Shown here piece by piece: positions 14,544-23,565 of a DNA stretch of 32,317 nt. The stretch's first letter is position 1; each line of letters begins with the position of its first letter. The notes under the pieces are model-generated. The model saw only the letters and a program-made list of their open reading frames with translations. It was not told the origin of the DNA and searched no databases. Origin of the DNA: a virus. The DNA lies in the IMG/VR virus record IMGVR_UViG_3300024335_000717, positions 1 through 32,317 of that record, one strand, 5' to 3'. Position numbers and translations under genes: made by a program.

Positions 14544-15740
14544 ATGGCAAAAGAATTTTCATTCGCAGATTTAAACAAAGAAATGTCAAAGCACTCCACA
14601 TACGGAGAGACATTAGATAAATCGACTATTTCAGAAATAGATCATTATATACCAACAGGAAATTGGCATCTTAACGCATGTTTAACAGGTTCTCTATTTG
14701 GTGGTTATCCTAATAATAGGGCAGTTGCATTAGCTGGGCCATCTGGAACAGGTAAAACTTATCTTATCTTAAACGCAATTAAACAAGCACAAGCACAAGG
14801 ATATAGTATTGTATTTTATGATTCTGAAAATGCTGTAGATAAAACCTTAGTAGAAAAGTTTGGAATTGATCCAACTAAATTCCGATATGAGCCATGTAAT
14901 ACTGTTCAAGAATTTAGAACCTCAGTAACTGCAATTACTGACGTGCTAATTGAACAGAAGGCAAAAGGTATTGCTCTACCTAAAATTATGGTAGTGTTAG
15001 ATTCTGCAGGTAACTTGGCAACTCAAAAAGAAATTGATGATGCTAAAACTGGAAGTAGTAAAGCTGATATGACAAGAGCTAAACTTCTAAAATCTACATT
15101 CCGAATCATTATGACGCAATTTGGTATATGTAAAATACCTTTCTTATTTACTAATCATACTTACCAAACGCAAGATTTATTTTCAAGGCAAGTTGGTGGT
15201 GGTGGGACCGGTCCTGAGTATGCTGCTTCTATTATTCTATTTTTAGGTAAAGCTAAACTAAAAGAAGGTATAGAACAAACCGGCATTATTGTTACAGCAA
15301 AACCAAATAAAAACAGATTTGCAAAACCTACTAATATTAAATTCCATATTTCTTTTAATAAAGGTATGAATCCTTATATTGGATTAGAAGAATATATTAG
15401 TTGGGATACATGCGGAGTTGAGAGAGGAAGGTTTATTAATGCAAATGCTTTTAATAAATTAACTGATATAGGTAAGGCTGAGTGTAGAGAGCATACTTAT
15501 ACAAAGGACGATAAAGAAATTACTATTTATTTTCAACCGGCAGCAACGGCTAGAAAGATTTGTGTAAAACACCTTAATGATACTGTTGATCTTAATCAAT
15601 TATTTACACCTGAAGTTTTAACCGATGATGTATTAAAATCATTAGAACCTATAGTTGCCGCTAAATTTAAATATGGTGATGAAATTGATGTTGAGAATTT
15701 AACCGAAATGCTAGAAGCCGATGTTACCGAAAAATCTTAA
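14544..15740 (+). CDS. uvsX: UvsX RecA-like recombinase
   Basis: Phage RecA homologue that forms filaments on single-stranded DNA and drives strand exchange for recombination-dependent replication and repair. GPSGTGKT (65-72) is Walker A, and the KIMVVLDSAGNL segment (about 147-158) is Walker B. The N-terminal NKEMSKHSTYGETLD followed by IPTGNWHLNACLTGSLFGG (37-55) is the typical UvsX opening. FGICKIPFLFTNHTYQTQDL holds the conserved switch region, and the GGTGPEYAASIILFLGKAK segment the loop-2 region. Length (398) matches T4 UvsX (391). The last bases overlap the next gene by 20, and the leader has the two-part promoter-like element. A firm call. Confidence 0.92.
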   Translation: MAKEFSFADLNKEMSKHSTYGETLDKSTISEIDHYIPTGNWHLNACLTGSLFGGYPNNRAVALAGPSGTGKTYLILNAIKQAQAQGYSIVFYDSENAVDKTLVEKFGIDPTKFRYEPCNTVQEFRTSVTAITDVLIEQKAKGIALPKIMVVLDSAGNLATQKEIDDAKTGSSKADMTRAKLLKSTFRIIMTQFGICKIPFLFTNHTYQTQDLFSRQVGGGGTGPEYAASIILFLGKAKLKEGIEQTGIIVTAKPNKNRFAKPTNIKFHISFNKGMNPYIGLEEYISWDTCGVERGRFINANAFNKLTDIGKAECREHTYTKDDKEITIYFQPAATARKICVKHLNDTVDLNQLFTPEVLTDDVLKSLEPIVAAKFKYGDEIDVENLTEMLEADVTEKS

Positions 15741-16020
15741 TACTGCAAAACTTAAAGTAAAGCACGTATTAGGAAATCATACAACATTACCAAGCTATCC
15801 AGATGCTGAGGATATTATATATGAACTAATACGAGATTATTGCGGAAAGGTTGCACAAGAAATTAAATTCACTAATGTATCCTTAAAGAAAAAATATAGC
15901 CTAGATGATGAAAAGGCTAATGCAATAATCATGAAACTTAGAAATGATAAAATTATTAAAGTATCATTATCTAACTCTGCTTATACTACATATGAAGTCA
16001 TCATAAACCCTTACGAGTAA
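15721..16020 (+). CDS. Small protein coupled to uvsX, possible winged helix
   Basis: A 99-residue protein I do not recognise. Its start lies inside uvsX (20-base overlap), so translation is coupled and a role in recombination or helicase loading is plausible. Residues about 25-90 alternate helices and strands: YPDAEDIIYELIRDYCGKVA, then TNVSLKKKYSLDDEKANAII, MKLRNDKIIKVSLSNSAYTT and YEVIINPY. The KYSLDDEKANAIIMKLRNDK stretch followed by a beta hairpin is compatible with a winged helix-turn-helix. T4 has gene 40 between uvsX and 41, and UvsY is a known UvsX partner of similar size. I see no sequence basis to call it either. It is followed closely by the gp41 leader. Confidence 0.55.
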   Translation: MLPKNLNTAKLKVKHVLGNHTTLPSYPDAEDIIYELIRDYCGKVAQEIKFTNVSLKKKYSLDDEKANAIIMKLRNDKIIKVSLSNSAYTTYEVIINPYE

Positions 16021-16052
16021 ACTAAATATAGCTTTTGCCATATAAAAATAAA
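16017..16052 (+). promoter_or_regulatory. Two-part promoter-like element before gp41
   Basis: GTAAACTAAATA at 16017, including the stop codon of the preceding gene, and TATAAAAATAAA at 16041, 24 bases apart. The intervening TATAGCTTTTGCCA nearly repeats the polymerase leader with one extra T. Confidence 0.62.
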
Positions 16053-16057
16053 CAAAG

Positions 16058-17341
16058 ATGAATTCTAGTACAGACCACGAAAAAATATTTTTTAATTATT
16101 TTCTTAAGAAGCCACATTACTTAAAAAGTACTGGTCCAGGATTCTTTTCAAACAATGATTTAGATCATATAGCAAAATTATCAAAAAAGTTTTATACTGA
16201 TTTTGGTGAAAGCCCTTCAAGAGAACAAATGAAGGCTCTTATCAAAGATGATCCTAATGAAATTCCTGATAGCATAGTATCAAGTGTTTATGATATTAAC
16301 ATTAATGAATATGATCAGGATTGGTTAAAAAGAACTGGTGAATCATGGGTTAAATGGAAACATTTTGATAAACAATTAGTAAGAACTATTGAATATGTAA
16401 AAACTCAAGATGTATCACCAGAAAATGTTGAGGATGTAGTAACTCGTGCTATTGGTATGATCTCTACTGAAGGATCATTAAACTTTGATACTGATATTGG
16501 ATTAGACTTTTTTAAACCGGAAGATCACGTACAGAGAACATCAAAGAAAATAGAAACAGGGTGGACTTTTATAGATAATGTATCAGGTGGTGGTTATGAT
16601 ACAAAATCTTTAATAGTTTATGCAGGTGAACAGAATATCGGTAAATCTATATGGTTAGCCAATGATGCTGCTAACTTTGTTAGGATGGGACATAATGTAG
16701 TTTTTATCACTGCTGAAATGTCGGCACAAAAGGTATTAAAAAGAATAGGTTCTAATTTATTAAGTATTCCAATGCCACAGTATGATGAGAAAACTGGCAA
16801 TAGAGATTTTATGAAAAGGCGCCTTGAGAAAATATCTCGAGGATTATTACCACCTGGTAAACTTTTTGTAAAGGAAATGCCAACTTCACAAGGTACTGTT
16901 TTAGATATAGAAGCATACTTAAAAGATTTAGAAGAAGCACAAGATCATAAAGTAAATGTATTAGTTGTTGATTATATTAACATTCTTGCAAATTATAGAA
17001 ATCCTAATACTGAAAATACTTATATGAAAATAAAACAAATTGCTGAAGATCTCAGGGCATTAGCCGTTAAGAGAGATATGTTAGTAATTTCAGCCACACA
17101 GATTAACCGTGGTGCATGGGATGCCACTGAAGTAAGAATGGAAAACATTGCTGAATCTGCTGGTCTTGCGCATACTGCTGATGTTATGTATGCGTTGATT
17201 CAAGATTCAATGATGCATGCGAATAGAGAATACTGGTTAAAGGTATTAAAAATTAGAGATGGTCAAGGTAAGGGTACTCGATGTAGATTTAATATTGATT
17301 ATGATCACATGAGACTTACTGAAACTGATGATATAAATTAA
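16058..17341 (+). CDS. 41: Replicative DNA helicase, DnaB/gp41 family
   Basis: Hexameric 5'-3' helicase of the phage replisome, 427 residues (T4 gp41: 475). Residues about 1-135 form an alpha-helical N-terminal domain. The RecA-like motor follows: Walker A GEQNIGKS (190-197), FITAEMSAQKVLKRI (the DnaB-family segment just after the P-loop strand), Walker B VLVVDYINIL (301-310), and the sensor/DNA-binding strand SATQINRGAWD. GLAHTADVMYAL with VLKIRDGQGKGTRCRFNIDY carries the C-terminal arginine region. The Walker A is unusual in having EQN where many helicases have AP or RP. It stands immediately downstream of uvsX and its small partner, and before genes 47 and 46, as in other T4-like replication blocks. 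Confidence 0.93.
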   Translation: MNSSTDHEKIFFNYFLKKPHYLKSTGPGFFSNNDLDHIAKLSKKFYTDFGESPSREQMKALIKDDPNEIPDSIVSSVYDININEYDQDWLKRTGESWVKWKHFDKQLVRTIEYVKTQDVSPENVEDVVTRAIGMISTEGSLNFDTDIGLDFFKPEDHVQRTSKKIETGWTFIDNVSGGGYDTKSLIVYAGEQNIGKSIWLANDAANFVRMGHNVVFITAEMSAQKVLKRIGSNLLSIPMPQYDEKTGNRDFMKRRLEKISRGLLPPGKLFVKEMPTSQGTVLDIEAYLKDLEEAQDHKVNVLVVDYINILANYRNPNTENTYMKIKQIAEDLRALAVKRDMLVISATQINRGAWDATEVRMENIAESAGLAHTADVMYALIQDSMMHANREYWLKVLKIRDGQGKGTRCRFNIDYDHMRLTETDDIN

Positions 17342-17356
17342 AATAGAATAGAATAT

Positions 17357-17854
17357 ATGTGGGGTAAAAAGAAAAAACCTAAATTAGATGAAAACGGAAA
17401 ACCAATTCCACCAAAATTAGCAGATAAAGATAAAATCTTTAATAATACTTATGGTGATCAGGATATAACCGAAAACAAAGTAAACTTTACTGTAGCTGCA
17501 ACTTATGGTGATAGTATGGACCCTGATGATAAAATGCATTATGAACTTTTAATAAAAAAGATTGATAAAATTATTAAAGGTAGCGAATTTGAACATTTAA
17601 ATGAAGCAACACCAGAAGGAGTTATTAAGAAATTAAATAAGGTACAAATCAATAGGGTATATTCTCATATCATAGAAAAGATAGGGGACGGTTATACAAG
17701 AGTTGATTTATTTAGTGTCATATCAGATTATTTTGATGTATTTTCCAACAAGTTTTATAATTCACTTTCTAACAAATACAAGGATGAACTTATTAAAGAA
17801 TTAGACGATAAGTACAATATCCTAGAAAAAAGAAAAATAAGAAAATTATTTTAA
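17357..17854 (+). CDS. Uncharacterised 165-residue protein between gp41 and gp47
   Basis: I do not recognise this protein. It opens with a very basic segment (MWGKKKKPKLDENGKPIPPK) and a flexible region with two TYGD motifs (residues about 31-34 and 49-52). A mostly helical body from about 57 to 165 includes HYELLIKKIDKIIKGSEFEH and VDLFSVISDYFDVFSNKFYN, and it ends in a basic KRKIRKLF. No metal site or nucleotide motif is visible. It starts 15 bases after gp41 and ends 1 base before gp47, so it is co-expressed with helicase and nuclease genes and may be a replication or recombination accessory factor. T4 loads gp41 with gp59, but sequence evidence to equate them is lacking. Confidence 0.6.
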   Translation: MWGKKKKPKLDENGKPIPPKLADKDKIFNNTYGDQDITENKVNFTVAATYGDSMDPDDKMHYELLIKKIDKIIKGSEFEHLNEATPEGVIKKLNKVQINRVYSHIIEKIGDGYTRVDLFSVISDYFDVFSNKFYNSLSNKYKDELIKELDDKYNILEKRKIRKLF

Positions 17855-17855
17855 T

Positions 17856-18941
17856 ATGGCAAGAGTTTGGATGGTAAGTGATTCACATTTAGGATGTAGA
17901 TCAAATTCTGTATTATGGTTAAATATTATTGAAGATTACTTTTTTAATTTTTTTATACCTTTAGTAAAAAAGGAATATAAAGAAGGTGATGTTCTATATC
18001 ATCTAGGAGATGTATTTGATAATCGCCAAAGCGTTAACCTAGCAGCACAAGATTTAGCAATTAGAGTATTTGAAGAATTAGGAAAGATATTCCCAGACAT
18101 TCATATTATTGTAGGCAATCATGATATTATGAGAAAGAACTCTAATGATATAGCATCTGTGGATTGTTTAAAATATTTACCTAATGTTACTGTTCATAAG
18201 CAGCCTAAGATTTTAAAGTATGGAGATACTAAATGTTTACTTATGCCATGGAGAAGAGATCATGCTCATGAAAAAGAAACTTTAGATTCTATTAAAGAAA
18301 ATATTGATTATATGTTTTGTCATACCGAAACGAGAGGTGTACAAACTTCTCCTAGTACAAAACATTTACATGAAGGAGGTAATGATGTTGGTATATTTAA
18401 AAGATTTAAAAGAGTATACTCTGGTCATATTCATTATAGACAAGATAAACAAAATTTTGTACTTGTAGGTAATCCTTACCAAATGACAAGATCTGATAGA
18501 GGCAATCAAAAAGGTATCTATGTATTGGATTTAGATACAGGTAAGCATGAATTCTTTATGAATAAGAGGAGCCCAGAATTTATAAGGTATTATATAAATG
18601 ATATCTTAGAGATGCGTATGGAAGATATAAAGAAGGAAATAAAGGATAATTTTGTCGATGTTTTTATCCCATCAAATGTATTAGGTAAATATAACATTAA
18701 TATGTTTATGGATTATTTAGATGGTGTTGCTAGAAAATTAGAACCTAGAATTTATGATGAAGAAAATCCTTATGATAGAGAAGATGGCGAGATGTCAGAT
18801 TTTAACGGAGAACTTAACTTAATGAATATTGCAGCAGAATATATTAATTCTCTAGAATACGAAGAAGATTTAAAAGAAAGGTTAAAGGCATCGGTACAAG
18901 AATTGTACAAAAGAACATTATCACCTAACTATGAAGACTAA
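17856..18941 (+). CDS. 47: Recombination endonuclease subunit gp47 (SbcD/Mre11-like)
   Basis: Metallophosphoesterase nuclease subunit that works with gp46 to resect DNA ends for recombination-dependent replication. All phosphoesterase motifs are present: SDSHLG (Asp9, His11), HLGDVFDNR (Asp52), VGNHD (86-90) and SGHIHYRQ (GHIH 189-192). The CHTETRG segment lies where Mre11-type enzymes carry another metal ligand. Length 361 compares with 339 in T4. The C-terminal part (LEMRMEDIKKEIKDNFVDVF) fits the region that binds the coiled coil of gp46. The gp46 gene follows 8 bases downstream, the same order as in T4. Confidence 0.92.
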   Translation: MARVWMVSDSHLGCRSNSVLWLNIIEDYFFNFFIPLVKKEYKEGDVLYHLGDVFDNRQSVNLAAQDLAIRVFEELGKIFPDIHIIVGNHDIMRKNSNDIASVDCLKYLPNVTVHKQPKILKYGDTKCLLMPWRRDHAHEKETLDSIKENIDYMFCHTETRGVQTSPSTKHLHEGGNDVGIFKRFKRVYSGHIHYRQDKQNFVLVGNPYQMTRSDRGNQKGIYVLDLDTGKHEFFMNKRSPEFIRYYINDILEMRMEDIKKEIKDNFVDVFIPSNVLGKYNINMFMDYLDGVARKLEPRIYDEENPYDREDGEMSDFNGELNLMNIAAEYINSLEYEEDLKERLKASVQELYKRTLSPNYED

Positions 18942-18949
18942 AAAGTAAT

Positions 18950-20620
18950 ATGAAAATAAAATCTGTAGAATTTAAAAACTTTGCAAGTTACGGAAACCGT
19001 ACACAGGTCATTGAATTTGATAAAGATAAAAGTGATCTTTATTTAGTTCTTGGTGGCAATGGCGCAGGTAAAAGTACATTAGCAAAAGTCATAACTTATT
19101 TATGTTACGGTAAAGTAGAAGGTTCTACATTAAAAGATTTACCAAACAGAGTGAATGGTGCCCTTTGGGGTAAGATACATTTAGAATCTAAAAATAACAC
19201 TGTTGAAATAGAAAGAGGAATTAATCCTGGTATTTTTAATGTTAAAATAAATGGATCTGAATATGATGTTGCAGGTAAAGTAAACCTGCAAGATTTTTTA
19301 GAAACAGAAATTTATGAAATACCATATCATGTATTTAAGAATGTAATTATTTTATCTGTAAATGATTTTAAGTCTTTTATTACAATGTCTCCTTATGATA
19401 AGAAAAGAATCATTGATAAGATATTTGGTTTTTCTATTATTAATGAAATGGCTGAATCTGTTAAAGAAAAGCGAAGATCTATTATTGAGGAGATCCGAAC
19501 ATATGATGACGAAATAAGAACTCTTAATGAATCAATAGAATCTGTAATTGATAAGATAAAGCATTTTGAAAAGGTTAGTAAAAATAAAGATGCTGAAAAG
19601 ATTAAAGTTCTTAAGGAAAAGCTATTGCAGTTAAATGAAAATAGAAAAAAATTAAAAGAGCTTACGTCTGCAACAAAAGTTAACTTAGAAAAATTAGATG
19701 AAAATTCAAGAAAGCAAAACAATAAAAAATCAACATTAAATTCTAAGATTAATACTGTTAAGAAAGAGCTTAAGCTTTATGAAAACAATGAATGCCCTAC
19801 ATGTACAGCTCCTCTTAATTCTGATTTTCATCTAGATATTAAAAAGGAAAAACAAGATTCTTTAGATTTATTATTTACTGAATGGAATCAAATAAAAGAG
19901 GATGCTGAAAAGGCAGAAACTGAATTAACCGATCTCAGACAAAAAGGTAGAAAAATACATGTTAAGGTTGGTCAATTAGAAACTCAAATGGAAGCCATTA
20001 AAGATAAGTTAATTGAAATGGCTGATAAGGATGAGTCCGAATCAGGATCACATCTTAAACAACTAGTAAAAGATTTTAAAAACCGAAAAGATGATAAATC
20101 TACTGGTAAGTTAAAAAGTGAAGGTGAGGATTATTACTTAACTATCTTAGAGAACATAATGGGTGAAAACGGAATTAAGAATTTAGCCGTAAGATCTATA
20201 TTACCTTCTTTTAATAACCACATACAATTAATGGGAAGAGAGATGGGAATACCGTTTGGTATTAGATTTAACGAAAAGTTTTATTGTTCTCTCCATCATT
20301 TAGGAACTGAAATTAGTCCTAAGACTCTAAGTACTGGTGAGAAGAAGAAAGTAGACTTTGTAATTATTATGGCATTAATAAAAATGATTAAGGTTAGGTT
20401 CCCTTCACTAAACATTCTTTTTCTAGATGAAATCTTCTCTTCTATTGACTCTGATGGTGTACACCATATAATTAACATACTTCATAATACAATACAAGAT
20501 ATAGGCCTCAATACCTTTGTTATCAATCATACTGTTTTACCGAGTGAATATTTTGATAAAAAAATTGAAATAACCAAAGACGGTGGATTTAGCGAATTTA
20601 ACATTGAATCTATTGGATAA
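18950..20620 (+). CDS. 46: Recombination endonuclease subunit gp46 (SbcC/Rad50-like)
   Basis: SMC-like ATPase partner of gp47, 556 residues (T4: 560). Walker A is GGNGAGKS (35-42). Long coiled-coil arms flank a zinc hook, NECPTCTAPLN (Cys282, Cys285). The ABC signature is LSTGEKKK (460-467), and Walker B is ILFLDEIFSSID (489-500). VNDFKSFITMSPYDKKRIID is the conserved lobe-I segment near a Q-loop-like region. Arms run from about 165 to 280 and 290 to 360. It is adjacent to gp47 and forms the expected gp46/47 complex. Nothing is missing. Confidence 0.93.
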   Translation: MKIKSVEFKNFASYGNRTQVIEFDKDKSDLYLVLGGNGAGKSTLAKVITYLCYGKVEGSTLKDLPNRVNGALWGKIHLESKNNTVEIERGINPGIFNVKINGSEYDVAGKVNLQDFLETEIYEIPYHVFKNVIILSVNDFKSFITMSPYDKKRIIDKIFGFSIINEMAESVKEKRRSIIEEIRTYDDEIRTLNESIESVIDKIKHFEKVSKNKDAEKIKVLKEKLLQLNENRKKLKELTSATKVNLEKLDENSRKQNNKKSTLNSKINTVKKELKLYENNECPTCTAPLNSDFHLDIKKEKQDSLDLLFTEWNQIKEDAEKAETELTDLRQKGRKIHVKVGQLETQMEAIKDKLIEMADKDESESGSHLKQLVKDFKNRKDDKSTGKLKSEGEDYYLTILENIMGENGIKNLAVRSILPSFNNHIQLMGREMGIPFGIRFNEKFYCSLHHLGTEISPKTLSTGEKKKVDFVIIMALIKMIKVRFPSLNILFLDEIFSSIDSDGVHHIINILHNTIQDIGLNTFVINHTVLPSEYFDKKIEITKDGGFSEFNIESIG

Positions 20621-20645
20621 ATAGAATATAAACAAAGACCAATGA

Positions 20646-21605
20646 ATGTCAGCTTATAATCAAGAATTTAATAAAGATAATACTATCCTAAGGTACTTAG
20701 TAGTAGGTATGTTAGCAGAGCTTAGTAAAAAAGTTTATTACTACAATCAGGTAGATGAAGACACTTTAAAGAAAATAGAAGTACCTTTTTTCTATTCAGT
20801 ATCAGGTAATGAAAGGTTTCTTTTAGATAACTTTATGTTTGATGCCGAAAAGGCAGGTAAGGCTGTTGGTGATTATGAGGTAGTTCCTCGTGGTATTATT
20901 CAGATGAATTCAATGTCAATTAATTCTGATGAGCAAACTAATAAATTTACAAGAGCTGAGTTTGTTAGAGAATATGAAGGTGTATTAAAGACATTTTCTT
21001 TAATGACTAATTTTTTACCAATAACTATAGGATTCGGTGTAACTATAATTTGTTCTAATAATTTAGAAATGTTAAAGGTTACTGAATCTGTTATGAGTAA
21101 ATTATATAAAGGTACCTTATTTAATTGTGATTTAGGTATGTTTAGAGTAAACGCTTCAATGTCAGTTCCTGAAGAGTTTTCACAGGAAAGATTATTTGAA
21201 TGGGGATTGAATGATAAAAAAGAATTCCAAGTTACTTTTGACATGGAGTTAAAATCATTTATGCCAGTATTTGAAAGTGGTATTTTATTACCTGAGATTG
21301 ACCTAATAACTAAAGAATCAATCGCAAATAATCCTAATGCAAACGGTGTTGGTCAATTAAGATCAGACAGTAATGGTAATCTAGGAATTCAATTTGGTGG
21401 AGTATTACAAGGTATTTCTCAAAGTCTTACTGATATAAGAATGGCACCAGGAAATACAGGTATTTGGAGTAATGGTGGATTTAATTCTACAACCGATAAA
21501 GAAGTAGGAGGACCTTTTGGCGAAAGTGCAATTAGTTCAGCTCCACCACCAGAAGAATCACAGGATAGTAAAAATTACAGAAATGCTAAAAAGGACGAGG
21601 AATAA
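20646..21605 (+). CDS. Putative tail sheath stabiliser/tail completion protein (gp15-like)
   Basis: Protein of 319 residues, most like T4 gp15, which caps the tail sheath and joins tail to head. The order of elements agrees. A helical start (LRYLVVGMLAELSKKVYYYN) precedes a strand EVPFFYSVSGNERFLLDNF, like the gp15 VPITYASKEHF region. VPRGIIQMNS matches its ILPRINLH, LPITIGFGVTIICSNNLEML matches its KMIYELSIFTRYEDDMFQI, and KEFQVTFDMELKSFMPVFES matches the final sheath-domain strands. The last about 80 residues are Gly/Asn/Ser-rich and disordered-looking, ending in an acidic tail. Start ATG 20646 is preferred over ATG 20642, which is closed after five codons. Gene position after gp46 and before other virion genes fits. 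Identity is low, so this is a moderate call. Confidence 0.5.
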   Translation: MSAYNQEFNKDNTILRYLVVGMLAELSKKVYYYNQVDEDTLKKIEVPFFYSVSGNERFLLDNFMFDAEKAGKAVGDYEVVPRGIIQMNSMSINSDEQTNKFTRAEFVREYEGVLKTFSLMTNFLPITIGFGVTIICSNNLEMLKVTESVMSKLYKGTLFNCDLGMFRVNASMSVPEEFSQERLFEWGLNDKKEFQVTFDMELKSFMPVFESGILLPEIDLITKESIANNPNANGVGQLRSDSNGNLGIQFGGVLQGISQSLTDIRMAPGNTGIWSNGGFNSTTDKEVGGPFGESAISSAPPPEESQDSKNYRNAKKDEE

Positions 21606-21625
21606 TTAACTCTAAGTTCTTAGAA

Positions 21626-21636
21626 TATATAAAACA
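21626..21636 (+). promoter_or_regulatory. TATATAAAACA box upstream of the 630-residue protein gene
   Basis: TATATAAAACA ending 16 bases before the start codon at 21653. A TTAACTCTAAG sequence begins at 21606, 22 bases before the inner TATAAAA, and loosely matches the TTAAACTAAG box of the replication promoters. This leader therefore could belong to either promoter type. Confidence 0.4.
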
Positions 21637-21652
21637 AATCAAATTCTATAAT

Positions 21653-23545
21653 ATGGAAAAAGTTATTAAAGAAGGCCAAACTCAAGTTTACACTGATGGT
21701 TCAATTGACCGTCAATATGGTGTTCAAACTGATGCACCTTACCTTAATGCACCACCACAGCAATTAATTGACATTGTTGGTGTTTTGTTTAACCAAAGCG
21801 GTAAAACAAAGCTAGATGGCAAAAATGGTAAAGTTGTTGAAAGTGGACCTATGACAGAAGAACAAGTATTATCAGTACTAGTTGGAATGGGTACACCTCA
21901 GCAATTAGCAATGAGTGCTATTAATGCCTTCAAAGGAAATCAAACAGAAATTACAGAAAATAATAATAAACAAAAAAATCATAACGAAATGAAATTTACA
22001 ATTGCTGAACTGCACGAAAATGTTATGAAGAGCATTGAAGCTTTAAAGGTAATGAATTCGGATAACTCCAGAGTTTCTTATACAGCTAATAATGCCCTCA
22101 ACATTTTAGAAGAATCTCTTAAGGCATTCCCAATGAGATTCAAAAACGAAGAAACTGAAGTTATCAGTGAAGAAATAGAAAACAGTGTTAATCCATTATT
22201 AAAATTTAACATTGCTAAAAACCTTCATCGAGATTTGGCATCTTCAGATTGGATTAATCCAATTAAAGAATTAAGATCTTATATAGTAGGTGCTTATAAC
22301 GATACTAAATGGTCTTTTAGAATAGCTGAAGCTGTATCACGTACACAAACCCAAAAAGGTAAAATGTTTGAAGGTTTAGTAAATGATCTAGAAAGTTTAT
22401 TAACGGAATCTTCTGATTCTATTAAATCTAAATTTTCTGCAGTTGCTGCAAAGAATCCATGGTCATTAGACTGTAAAAGTATTTTAAATGAAATGAAAGC
22501 AGAAGATGATAAGGCTACTTCAAATGGAGGCGGTACAATTTCTACTATCCTTTCACCAGTTTTAGAATCAGAAAACGGATTAACATTCCACTTACATGGA
22601 AAGAATTATAACTTTGATGGAAAAACAATTACTGAAACTGAAGTTAAAGATTCAAGATTCTTCGATGTATTAGAAGGTTTAGGAATGTTTAAAAATATGG
22701 ATGGAACTTTAGTTACTTTCGGTGAAGGTAATGATAGAACATTAGAATATAACTTAGCTGAAGGAACAATTAAATTAGGAAAGACTGATTTATCAAATGC
22801 TAGTATAATTGAATTAAAAGAATCTTTAATGGCTCTTAACTTTTTCGGTTATAGAAATCAGTGGAAAATAGATAATGTATGTAAATTCTTTGAATCTGCT
22901 GATCTTCTTGCTGAAATGGATAACTTTACAAATATTACATCAACTGAATTTGAAAATTTATTTTTAACCATGATTGCTGTACAAGAAGGAGTCTATGTAA
23001 ATAAAGTTAATTCTGCAATGCATCTAAACGAAATGGTATTAGTATCATCTGCAACTGAAACGGTTAAGTTGGTTAAAGAATTTATTAACTATGATGCTTC
23101 ACCAATTCTTTCTGAAGAATTAATTGCTGAAAATGATGAGGCTGCTAAGATTGAAAAATCAAGAGCTGATATTTCAGATAAGATTACCTTTTTAGAAGAA
23201 AAGAAATCTAAAGTAAAAGATGCTATTAGTAAGCTTGGTGAAACTGAAGAACTTACTGAGGCTATGAATTTATTAGAAGAAGAAATTTCTAAATTTGAAA
23301 AATCTTTACAGGAAACTTATAGTAAATCAATAACAGAAAAAAAAAGTCGTAAAGAGTATTTAGACGACGGTTTTGTAGAAGCTGAGGTTAACAAGAACGG
23401 AAATGGTCTTAAAAAAGGTCAAGAAGTTATGGTAAGTGCTGAAGATTATACTTCATTAGGTGATAATGATTCATTAGAATGTATTGATCCTAAATCTGGA
23501 AAAACTACAATCTGCCCTAAGAGTCAATTAAGTGTTAAGATTTAA
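21653..23545 (+). CDS. Large uncharacterised, probably virion-associated protein with possible internal start
   Basis: Protein of 630 residues that I do not recognise. Residues 1-100 form one region (EQVLSVLVGMGTPQQLAMSA). A low-complexity Asn/Gln/Lys linker (about 101-112) follows, and a long mainly helical body starts at an in-frame ATG, position 21989 (Met113, MKFTIAELHENVMKSIEALK). A coiled coil at about 505-575 (IEKSRADISDKITFLEEKKS) precedes a beta-rich C-terminal domain, KKGQEVMVSAEDY to SQLSVKI, that looks SH3-like. Sites of (L/I)xE type followed by Ser (LLTESS, ILEESL) match the consensus cut by T4-type prohead protease. Together with its place among structural genes, this suggests an internal head or core protein, but that is inference. 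The AATAATAATAAACAAA before Met113 resembles real gene leaders here. A strong terminator follows. Confidence 0.6.
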   Translation: MEKVIKEGQTQVYTDGSIDRQYGVQTDAPYLNAPPQQLIDIVGVLFNQSGKTKLDGKNGKVVESGPMTEEQVLSVLVGMGTPQQLAMSAINAFKGNQTEITENNNKQKNHNEMKFTIAELHENVMKSIEALKVMNSDNSRVSYTANNALNILEESLKAFPMRFKNEETEVISEEIENSVNPLLKFNIAKNLHRDLASSDWINPIKELRSYIVGAYNDTKWSFRIAEAVSRTQTQKGKMFEGLVNDLESLLTESSDSIKSKFSAVAAKNPWSLDCKSILNEMKAEDDKATSNGGGTISTILSPVLESENGLTFHLHGKNYNFDGKTITETEVKDSRFFDVLEGLGMFKNMDGTLVTFGEGNDRTLEYNLAEGTIKLGKTDLSNASIIELKESLMALNFFGYRNQWKIDNVCKFFESADLLAEMDNFTNITSTEFENLFLTMIAVQEGVYVNKVNSAMHLNEMVLVSSATETVKLVKEFINYDASPILSEELIAENDEAAKIEKSRADISDKITFLEEKKSKVKDAISKLGETEELTEAMNLLEEEISKFEKSLQETYSKSITEKKSRKEYLDDGFVEAEVNKNGNGLKKGQEVMVSAEDYTSLGDNDSLECIDPKSGKTTICPKSQLSVKI

Positions 23546-23565
23546 TTAATCCAAATAAACTGAAG

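Noticed and set aside
19393-19722. Minus-strand frames under gp46 and other genes
   Set aside because: All lie inside firmly identified + strand genes, are Ser/Phe/Leu-rich shadows, and no supported gene in the window is on the minus strand.
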